The position numbers were made by a program, and so were the translations under genes. A DNA stretch of 64,000 nt from DASUPK01 sp963763955 (GTDB taxonomy: Bacteria; Actinomycetota; Thermoleophilia; Solirubrobacterales; 70-9). Every line of letters starts with the position of its first letter. Positions within the stretch are counted from its first letter, which is position 1. The notes beneath the pieces were generated by a model, which saw only the letters and a list, made by a program, of their open reading frames with translations, was not told the origin of the DNA and made no database searches. Below are positions 58,611 to 64,000 of this stretch, piece by piece. The DNA lies in assembly GCA_963763955.1 (NCBI GenBank), contig CAVXQP010000006.1, positions 36,565-100,564 on the forward strand. Reading direction: 5' to 3'.

Positions 58611-59585
58611 CTAGCCGTGGTTGACGAACGCGATGCACAGCCCCTGGTTCTTGAACTGCGGAAAGTTGCGCCAGCCGCCGTTCTTGCACTGCTCCTTGGT
58701 GGTCGGCAACGCCTGATACGAGATCGTGACCAGTGGTACCCGAGTGGTATCGACTGATTGCGACCCACCGGGCGGCACCAGGTTCGAGCCGCCGCCTCCT
58801 CCACCGCCGCCATCGGGCGCAAGACCGCCGCCTCCGCCTCCGCCGCCGCCGAACCAGCCGCCGCCGCCTTCGCCTCCGTTTCCGCCTGCGATGACGATGC
58901 CTGACAGGCCGAAGCGGGCGCCGCCGCCACCACCACCGCCAACGCCGCTGCCGCCGGCGCTGCCGCTCTCGCCAGTGCCACAAACCCCAAAAAAGCCAAA
59001 ATTGAAGCAGCTGCTGCTGCCAGCGCCGCCCGCGCCGCCGCTGGTGCTGCCCCCGCCGCCGCCGAAGGGCCCCCCACCGATGCCGTCGTTGCCGCCGCCC
59101 CCACCGCCGGCCCCCCCTGGCTCAACGAATACACGATCCTCGAACGCGTCCACCCCGAGGCCCCCAGCACCGCCGCCGCCTCCGGCGACGAGGAGCCGGG
59201 TGGAGAGGTCATTCTGCGAGGTACGCACGTCGGATGAGGCGCCGCCGCCCCCGCCGAGGCGGGAGTCAACGCCGGCGGCACCGACGAGGGCGTAAAGCGT
59301 GCTGCCCGCCTTCACCGGAAGATCGCCGCTGACGACGGCGCCATCACCGCCATCGCTGCCTACGCCGCCAAAGAAGCTGCTGCCCCCGCTCCCACCAACC
59401 GCCAGAACGTGGATCGAGAAGACGCCCGCCGGCACCGCGAACGGATTCGACCCGGACGTGTAGGTGCAGGTCACGGTCGGACCCGACTGGCTGCAGGCCG
59501 ACGGCAGGGCGGCCGCCTGATCGGCCAGCAACCCGCCTACCCCCGCCGCCGCGATCGCCGTGGTCAGGATCAGCTTCAGCTTCAT
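58611..59585 (-). CDS. secreted glycine-rich protein with C-terminal CKNGGW motif
   Basis: The 324-residue protein has a signal peptide (MKLKLILTTAIAAAGVGGLL), a sequence ACSQSGPTVTCTYTSG, and then about 200 residues dominated by Gly (runs GGGGGG, FGGGGGSTSGGAGGAG). It ends TKEQCKNGGWRNFPQFKNQG plus LCIAFVNHG. The C-terminal Cys-containing motif recurs in secreted actinobacterial proteins. A surface or matrix role is inferred. ATG 59585 follows GAGGAGCCACC. The gene is placed exactly between a SnoaL start fragment and a SnoaL end fragment. Confidence 0.75.
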   Translation of the reverse strand: MKLKLILTTAIAAAGVGGLLADQAAALPSACSQSGPTVTCTYTSGSNPFAVPAGVFSIHVLAVGGSGGSSFFGGVGSDGGDGAVVSGDLPVKAGSTLYALVGAAGVDSRLGGGGGASSDVRTSQNDLSTRLLVAGGGGGAGGLGVDAFEDRVFVEPGGAGGGGGGNDGIGGGPFGGGGGSTSGGAGGAGSSSCFNFGFFGVCGTGESGSAGGSGVGGGGGGGARFGLSGIVIAGGNGGEGGGGWFGGGGGGGGGLAPDGGGGGGGGSNLVPPGGSQSVDTTRVPLVTISYQALPTTKEQCKNGGWRNFPQFKNQGLCIAFVNHG

Positions 59586-59623
59586 GGTGGCTCCTCTGGC
59601 CCAAGTCCCTGGCGGTTCGTGGT

Positions 59624-59720
59624 CTAGCACTCCGAACGGGCGGGTTCAAGGGAGAGGACGTTCTCCTCCGACATCGCCCGACCAGTATCTCTCGGGGGAC
59701 TACTGCTTTCCATGCACAGC
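59624..59720 (-). pseudogene. SnoaL 5' start fragment with hairpin repeat
   Basis: From 59720 downward the minus strand has the hairpin variant GCTGTGCATGGAAAGCAG, then GATACTGGTCGGGCG and ATG TCG GAG GAG AAC GTC (59674), the start MSEENV of a SnoaL gene. After 16 codons (MSEENVLSLEPARSEC) the frame stops and the glycine-rich gene begins. It is the 5' end of a SnoaL gene whose body is missing. Confidence 0.65.
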
Positions 59721-59724
59721 GCCA

Positions 59725-59771
59725 CTTCTCGTCCAAAGCGGCTATTCGAGAAGCCCGGCGGCTTCGAGGAA
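59725..59771 (-). repeat. boundary repeat (minus) with SnoaL 3' end fragment
   Basis: On the minus strand FLEAAGLLE-stop is followed by CCGCTTTGGACGAGAAG. It joins directly (4 bases) to the hairpin of the next module (59703-59720). It is downstream of the methyltransferase gene on the minus strand, again with no SnoaL body. Confidence 0.7.
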
Positions 59772-59807
59772 AATAGTGAGGTCCCGTGGGAGACTGGCTA
59801 CCCCCGC

Positions 59808-60701
59808 CTAAGGAGTGCCTTCGCACGCCGCAATGGGGCGGTCAGCCGCCAGCTGGCGCTCTGCACAAGCTCCTGGTGCTCGACGCCGCCTGAGCTCCTC
59901 GCCCTCGGCTCGCAACAACTCGAATTGATAGCGACGCGCCTCGTAGTGGCGCCGGTCGTCCGGGTTCTCGCGCTCGAGCTGCTCGGGCGTCAACTCGACC
60001 TCGCGAGCGCGAAGCACCGCCCAGCCCTGTGACCCGGACCTTTCCTCCCCAGGGCGCAGCTCGAGGATCTCGAAGGCGCGGCCCCAGTGCTCGCGCAGCC
60101 ACCATTGCGAGTGCAACACGTCCGGCAAGCTCGTCTCCGGATTGGCGAAGCCAAAAGCGGCCATTCCCACTCGCTCCTCGTCCCAGGCCAGGCCAATGAG
60201 CCTCCGGGCAACCATCGAATCCAGGAAGGTGGCGATCAGCAGCCCACCGGGCTTCAGCACTCTGCGGATCTCCAGCAGCCAGTCGCTCCAGCCGTCTGCG
60301 ATGTGGGTGAAGACTGAGAGCGCGGTCACCAGGTCGAAGTGGTCGTCTGGATAATCGAGCGGAGGTTGCTCTCTGTTGACCCTCACATCGGCGATCGGGG
60401 GGCAGAGGTGCTCTCGGACCCATGCGACCATCTCCTCGTCGATGTCAGAGCCGTGGAACTCGGCCGAACGCGCCTCATCGAGGAATTGGCGGAGCAGCCG
60501 CCCCGAGCCGCAGCCGAAGTCGAGCACTCGGCGCCCCTCCCAGCTCCATTCGGGCCCGAGCAGCTCGACCAGGGTCGATTCCAGGATCCCTCCGTTCACC
60601 ACGTAGGAGGACTCGACGTCCAGGTCTGGCTCTGGCAGACCTACACGCGTCATCAGCTCCTTGGGTGGGAACTGTGGTTGGGCTGGGGCTGGCTTGGCCA
60701 C
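59808..60701 (-). CDS. class I SAM-dependent methyltransferase
   Basis: The 297-residue protein has motif I RVLDFGCGSGRLLRQFLDEA, post-I HGSDIDEEMVAWVREHL, motif II HFDLVTALSVFTHIADGWSDWL and motif III IRRVLKPGGLLIATFLDS. These define a Methyltransf_11/25-type enzyme. The C-terminal 60 residues are charged and probably helical (RENPDDRRHYEARRYQFELL). The start is GTG 60701, just after a degenerate 39-codon SnoaL-like frame. Substrate unknown. Confidence 0.85.
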   Translation of the reverse strand: MAKPAPAQPQFPPKELMTRVGLPEPDLDVESSYVVNGGILESTLVELLGPEWSWEGRRVLDFGCGSGRLLRQFLDEARSAEFHGSDIDEEMVAWVREHLCPPIADVRVNREQPPLDYPDDHFDLVTALSVFTHIADGWSDWLLEIRRVLKPGGLLIATFLDSMVARRLIGLAWDEERVGMAAFGFANPETSLPDVLHSQWWLREHWGRAFEILELRPGEERSGSQGWAVLRAREVELTPEQLERENPDDRRHYEARRYQFELLRAEGEELRRRRAPGACAERQLAADRPIAACEGTP

Positions 60702-60712
60702 CGCTGAGCGGT

Positions 60713-60832
60713 CTACTCCCGCAGCCCAGCCGCTTCGATGTCCTCGGCGTCGACCTCGAATGGGGTCACGTCGTTACGCCTGGCGGCCGCTTCGTAGATT
60801 CGGCGCACCATCTCCACGTCATCCTCCGACAT
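60713..60832 (-). pseudogene. 39-codon internally deleted SnoaL-like frame
   Basis: ATG 60832 begins MSEDDVEMVRRIYEAAARRN, the family N-terminus, and the frame ends EDIEAAGLRE-stop, the family C-terminus. About 95 central residues are missing, so start and end are fused in frame. It could be expressed as a micro-protein but is best seen as a deletion derivative. The hairpin repeat (60861-60880) and GATACTG precede it as for the complete gene. Confidence 0.6.
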
Positions 60833-60860
60833 CGCCTACGCAGTATCCCGCCGCGAACCG

Positions 60861-60880
60861 CTGCTTTCCATGCAAAGCAG
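60861..60880 (-). repeat. hairpin repeat CTGCTTTGCATGGAAAGCAG (minus)
   Basis: This is identical over all 20 bases to the hairpin at 57368-57387 but in the opposite orientation. It is followed on the minus strand by CGGTTCGCGGCGGGATACTGCG and GGCGATGTCGGAGGAT, so the surrounding 60 bases are also conserved with the copies at 57400 and 59690. Confidence 0.8.
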
Positions 60881-60962
60881 CAGTGTGCAGGCGTGGCGCG
60901 CTCACCGACTCTGACGTTGAGCAGTAGAAGGCAAGAGATCCTCGGTAGCTAGCCTGGCATGC

Positions 60963-61304
60963 GTGGCTTCTGCGCCGCGCGTCGAGCTTCTCTGGTGGCG
61001 TGAGTGCCCCTCCTGGGAGCGGGCGCTCGACCTGTTGCGCGAGGCGATGGCGTACAAGGGACTCGATCCGGACTCGATCGCAATGAGCGAGGTTGACACC
61101 GAGGCGGCGGCCCGCCGGCATGAGTTCGTTGGCTCGCCGACGATCCGAGTGAACGGAGTGGACGTTCAGCCGCCCGTGGAGGGTGAGCCAACCGGGCTCG
61201 CTTGCCGCGTATACCGCCGCCGGGACGGGCGGACCTCACCGCTCCCCGATCCGGAGGACCTGCGCCAGGCGCTCGCAGCGGCCGCGCCCCCGCTGACGGG
61301 ATAG
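60963..61304 (+). CDS. thioredoxin-fold protein with lone-cysteine motif
   Basis: The 113-residue protein opens RVELLWWRECPSWERALDLL, a thioredoxin-like strand followed by Cys and helix. FVGSPTIRVNGVDVQPPVEG is the cis-proline loop region. Such DsbA/thioredoxin-like small proteins occur with mercury or redox genes. The second cysteine of CxxC is replaced (CPSW). GTG 60963 is the start. It is 10 bases before the redoxin gene, probably one transcript. Confidence 0.7.
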   Translation: MASAPRVELLWWRECPSWERALDLLREAMAYKGLDPDSIAMSEVDTEAAARRHEFVGSPTIRVNGVDVQPPVEGEPTGLACRVYRRRDGRTSPLPDPEDLRQALAAAAPPLTG

Positions 61305-61314
61305 CCTGCGGTCG

Positions 61315-61845
61315 ATGCCGACTGCAATTGGGGAACGGGCCCCCGACTTCGAGCTCCCGGCCACCGACGGCGAGCGCCAGGCGCTGAGCGCGGAAGGCGC
61401 CCCGGCGACGGTGGTCTACTGGACCTGCAACCACTGCCCCTATGCCCTCGCCTGGCACGAGCGCCTCCTCGACGTCGCTCGCGACTATTCGGATCGCGGC
61501 GTGCGGGTGCTGGCGATCAGCTCGAACGATCCCGAGCGATACTCGGCCGACTCGTTCGAGGCAATGGTCGAACGGGTCGAGCAAGAGGGCGGCTGGCCGC
61601 ATCCCTACCTGTATGACGAGACCCAGCAGATCGCCCGCGAGTGGGGCGCAGAGCGGACGCCGCACGTATTCGTGCTCGACTCAGGTTTGCAGCTGCGCTA
61701 CCGAGGCGCTCCGGATGCCGACTACGACGATCCATCGCAGGACGCGGCCTGGCTTCGCGCCGCGCTCGACGCGGTGCTGGCCGGACAGGAGCCCGACCCG
61801 TCGGAGACCGAGGCCGAGGGCTGCACGATCAAGTGGAAGCCATGA
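61315..61845 (+). CDS. AhpC/TSA-type thioredoxin-fold redoxin
   Basis: The 176-residue protein has IGERAPDFELPATDGERQAL, then VVYWTCNHCPYALAWHERLL with a CNHC active-site motif, VRVLAISSNDPERY and RTPHVFVLDSGLQLRYRG. This is the CNHCPY group of peroxiredoxin-like/thioredoxin-like proteins. It probably reduces peroxides or disulfides in the cytoplasm; no signal peptide is seen. ATG 61315 is the start. Confidence 0.85.
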   Translation: MPTAIGERAPDFELPATDGERQALSAEGAPATVVYWTCNHCPYALAWHERLLDVARDYSDRGVRVLAISSNDPERYSADSFEAMVERVEQEGGWPHPYLYDETQQIAREWGAERTPHVFVLDSGLQLRYRGAPDADYDDPSQDAAWLRAALDAVLAGQEPDPSETEAEGCTIKWKP

Positions 61846-62028
61846 AGCCATGGCGGCCCGTGGAACCCGCGTAGGCACGGAAAGACATTTGCCAACAGCT
61901 CGACTTGGCGGCCGAGCTCGGCGACCCCCGAAGCACCCATTGCAGCGCTTGAAGACCGCGGAACGTCGCCGTGACAATCCGACGGCGGGTCGTCTGTGGG
62001 ACGAGTCGCTCACGCTCCGCTCGAGGAA
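61846..62028. other. intergenic stretch without recognised gene
   Basis: The 183 bases between the redoxin gene and the monooxygenase-like gene show no coding signal or strong repeat. The two genes are convergent here, so it may hold terminators; none with a T-tract is visible. Confidence 0.4.
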
Positions 62029-62325
62029 TCAGGTGCCAGAGTTGTCGACGAACTCCAATATGTCGACGTATTCGATCTTGGGCGCGACGCCATAAATCCC
62101 CGTCACCATGTCGACGAGCTCCTCCGTGAAGAAGGCACGGGCTTTCTCCTCGTCGTCCCACACGTAGAAGTTCCTTGCCTGAAGGCCGTCATCGTCGAGC
62201 GTGAAGCTCTTGAAGCGAAGGCCGGGCATGCCTTCGAACGTTCCTCGCTGTTCGTCGGCAATCTTCGCGATCCTTGAGCGATCGAATTTGTCGGTCTGCG
62301 TGAAGGTCACGAGCACGCCGATCAT
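62029..62325 (-). CDS. small ABM/YdhR-like alpha-beta barrel monooxygenase
   Basis: ATG 62325 (MIGVLVTFTQTDKFDRSRI), preceded by TAGGAGG, gives 98 residues. IADEQRGTFEGMPGLRFKSF and ARNFYVWDDEEKARAFFTEEL fit the dimeric alpha-beta-barrel fold of antibiotic-biosynthesis monooxygenase or YdhR-like proteins. Substrate and activity are unknown. A copy of the GCATGGAAAG motif lies 150 bases upstream. Confidence 0.7.
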   Translation of the reverse strand: MIGVLVTFTQTDKFDRSRIAKIADEQRGTFEGMPGLRFKSFTLDDDGLQARNFYVWDDEEKARAFFTEELVDMVTGIYGVAPKIEYVDILEFVDNSGT

Positions 62326-62663
62326 CGGGCCTCCTATCGATTGGGTGAGCAACGGTCGATCGAGTGATACTGGCGGCGGATCCTAGTCGCTGGGCTGTGC
62401 TTGAAACCCAGTCGCCGCCCCTAAGTCGGCTCTCGCGTTGCGCGAGAAGCGAGCGCCTGGCGAAGAGCGCTCCTTTCCATGCAACGCGGAAGGGGAGGGG
62501 TCGACTGCCCAGGCTGTGGCCGTAGGACCGCCGGTCGGCTCGGCGGAAACAGAGCTCCGCTTGTCTTAACCGGAGGGGCGCACTCCAGAAATCCAGAGCT
62601 GGCCGAGCGCTTCGGCGAGAGCTGGCGGACGGCTCGAACCGAGTCGTCGCGGGTGAGGCGGGA
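62326..62663. other. 338-base intergenic region with a partial hairpin-repeat copy
   Basis: No gene is supported. The minus strand at 62472-62486 reads GCGTTGCATGGAAAGG, matching the core TTGCATGGAAAG of the accessory-region hairpin but with changed arms. It lies upstream of the monooxygenase-like gene in the same orientation as the other minus-strand copies. Confidence 0.5.
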
Positions 62664-63203
62664 TCAGAACGGGGCGGCGGGAGGAGGCCGTTTGGCGCAC
62701 GCCGTTACGCCCAACGAATTTGCCAGGGCGTCCCCTTCTGTCTCGGCGGCGAGGACCTGCCCCAGGACATGCTGAGCGTCCACATAGTTCCCGCTCTGGA
62801 GGCCGTTGGCGACGGTGTCCGCCCCATCCGCCTGTTGGTCCCAGAGGGCGGTCATGCGATCGATGCTTCCCTGGTCTTCGGTTGGTGCCTTTAGCGCCCC
62901 TACCTTCTCGCTCGTGTCGCGTGCAATTCGGCCGACCTGGCGCAGGTAATCGGCGCGAGAGTTGACGTCGGCGGTCGGGGCGGGTAGTTGCCTCACGGCG
63001 TTAGTTGCGTCGCTACAGATGGGATCAACCTTGGCGGCCCACTCGGCGCGACTCGGCCCGTTGTCGCCCGAGTCCCCGGGTACGACGAAAAGGGCGAGGA
63101 GACCAGCGATCGCAACAAGCGTCGCGATCGCCGTGAGGATTCCCGGCAACGAGGTCCAAAAAGCGGCGAATCGCCCTTTCCGCGGCGGCTCAGGTTCATT
63201 CAT
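62664..63203 (-). CDS. membrane-anchored extracytoplasmic protein of unknown function
   Basis: The 179-residue protein has a basic N-terminus (PPRKGRFAAFW), one membrane helix (LTAIATLVAIAGLLALFVVP) and an extracytoplasmic helical domain. WAAKVDPICSDATNAVRQL and VTACAKRPPP contain two cysteines that may pair. The E-W-x-x-x-x-x-x-I-C start of the domain recurs in actinobacterial secreted proteins of unknown role. ATG 63203 is the start. Confidence 0.65.
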   Translation of the reverse strand: MNEPEPPRKGRFAAFWTSLPGILTAIATLVAIAGLLALFVVPGDSGDNGPSRAEWAAKVDPICSDATNAVRQLPAPTADVNSRADYLRQVGRIARDTSEKVGALKAPTEDQGSIDRMTALWDQQADGADTVANGLQSGNYVDAQHVLGQVLAAETEGDALANSLGVTACAKRPPPAAPF

Positions 63204-63468
63204 CTGCAGTGGTGCTCCTTGCTCCTTCTACATCAAACGCAAGGAGCGCGGGCCGCGGTGATTCACCGTTCGCGCCTCGCCCAGAGTGGCCCACATGAAC
63301 GCGCGAGGGACCCGGCTCAGTCCGCGACGCAGCGGCATCACTGGGCTGATGGTCGGAGCGTGGGGCGCCCGGCTCGCAGGCATGTAGCGGAGTGAGAAGC
63401 CGTGGAGATCCGTATCGCCAAGCGGACCTCAGCGGCAGGGGCCGCTCGAGGCGGCCCTGCGGCGAGGC
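63204..63468. other. intergenic region without recognised gene
   Basis: These 265 bases between two minus-strand genes show neither a coding frame I can support nor a repeat shared with the rest of the window. Confidence 0.35.
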
Positions 63469-63816
63469 TCAGGCAACCTCGACCGCGCCGTGATCGTCGC
63501 AATGGCCCTCGTGCGGATGATGCAGGTGCCCGGAGACTAGGTAGTCGACGTGGTCTCCGTGCGGCACCGCCTCGTGTCCACAGCCGGGGCCGTGGGTGTG
63601 GGCGGCCTCGTGTCCGCCGCAATCGTGATCAGGCGTGCAGTCGGCGGGATGGGCGGCATCGATCGCGATTGAGTGCTCGTCGACGTGGTCTCCGTGCGGA
63701 TGGTGCAGATGGCCGTCGTGGAGGTAATCGACGTGGCCCTCGTGGCTGATTGCGACGTGTCCGCAGTCGGGCCCGTGCTCGTGGTCATGCTCCTCGTGAA
63801 CCTGGTGATCGTCCAT
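63469..63816 (-). CDS. histidine-rich, two-repeat metal-binding protein
   Basis: The 115-residue protein is about one quarter histidine. It consists of two repeats: HGPDCGHVAISHEGHVDYLH followed by DGHLHHPHGDHVDEH, and HGPGCGHEAVPHGDHVDYLV followed by SGHLHHPHEGHCDDHG. HxH and CxH clusters make binding of zinc, nickel or cobalt likely. There is no signal peptide, so it is probably a cytoplasmic metal store or chaperone. ATG 63816 (MDDHQVHEEHDHEH) is the start. No transporter gene is in view, but the window ends 184 bases upstream. Confidence 0.75.
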   Translation of the reverse strand: MDDHQVHEEHDHEHGPDCGHVAISHEGHVDYLHDGHLHHPHGDHVDEHSIAIDAAHPADCTPDHDCGGHEAAHTHGPGCGHEAVPHGDHVDYLVSGHLHHPHEGHCDDHGAVEVA

Positions 63817-64000
63817 CCGGCACTTCCTTACCGAATCGCGTCGATGGGCCCGTGACCGTATCGGTGGCGCGACGTGTACGCAAGCCTCCTCGCTCCCGCT
63901 TTGCGCGAGGAAGAGGAGTGAGCAGCGGTTGTTCGAGACCCGCGCTCAGTGCTGGCGGCACGCGAGAGCGATAGTGCCGCCCATCACCGCGAAGAGTGCT
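63817..64000. other. window end, no gene recognised
   Basis: The last 184 bases show no supported coding frame. They contain the upstream region of the histidine-rich gene; no metal-regulator operator is obvious. Confidence 0.3.

Noticed and set aside
58726..59295. Proline-rich plus-strand frame
   Set aside because: It is the antisense of glycine codons in the glycine-rich protein gene; runs of Pro are the expected mirror.
63158..63180. Further copy of the CTTTGGAC boundary repeat (GTCCAAAAAGCGG)
   Set aside because: The similarity is limited to a few bases inside the coding start of the membrane-anchored protein and lacks the stop-codon context.
1..64000. CRISPR arrays, rRNA or tRNA genes
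   Set aside because: No regularly spaced direct repeats and no rRNA or tRNA cloverleaf-like segments were recognised by eye; a tRNA scan would be decisive.

Overview
The window reads as a chromosomal segment of a high-GC actinobacterium, most likely class Thermoleophilia (Solirubrobacterales-like). This is inferred from GTG/TTG starts and ATGA/GTGA gene overlaps, split gcvPA/gcvPB, a three-gene NHEJ set (stand-alone ligase, Ku, stand-alone LigD polymerase), many-copy SnoaL-like proteins beginning MSEENVE, and IS110-family elements. No rRNA, tRNA or CRISPR array was recognised.

Layout. 1-5,500 (minus): a FakA/YloV-like DAK2 protein (open at the edge), rpmB, and a riboflavin operon ribD-ribE-ribBA-ribH with a palindromic operator candidate at its promoter. 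5,600-16,800: a flippase-like exporter, an ion channel with a TrkA domain, rpe, a zinc-ribbon protein, fmt, def, priA, a PH-domain membrane protein, metK and a DUF3352 protein. 16,860-28,600 (mostly minus): der and cmk, then an aromatic amino acid cluster (aroA, tyrA, aroF, hisC-type aminotransferase, aroH) with rluB, two secreted cell-wall hydrolase-like proteins, and scpA/scpB. A 31-codon leader peptide with a Tyr-Phe-Tyr-Phe-Trp run, absent from long-ORF calls, lies between hisC and aroF. 28,600-39,300: a beta-helix surface protein, trpS, a PPOX-type flavoprotein, an MFS pump, a polysaccharide deacetylase, a FetAB-like ABC pair, and the NHEJ genes. 39,300-44,760 (minus): a glycine cleavage operon gcvT-gcvH-[two membrane genes]-gcvPA-gcvPB. 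44,790-53,300: ftsZ, ftsQ, murB, murC, murG, ftsW, murD.

53,300-64,000 is accessory DNA. It holds an overlooked 58-residue Cys/His protein, two different IS110-family insertion sequences, methyltransferases, one intact and several fragmentary SnoaL-like genes, a catalytic-domain-only tyrosine recombinase, a glycine-rich secreted protein, thiol-redox proteins and a histidine-rich protein. Unrelated genes here are separated by the same two short repeats (TAGCCGCTTTGGACGARAAG, and the hairpin CTGCTTTGCATGGAAAGCAG with a conserved tail reading into MSEE). Both insertion sequences lie in or beside copies of these repeats. This cassette-like arrangement and the aromatic leader peptide are the two most noteworthy observations.

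Single-base frameshifts appear in four otherwise good genes (aroA, gcvT, the polysaccharide deacetylase, the recombinase). Sequence error is a live explanation, so they are annotated as one gene each with the shift position given.
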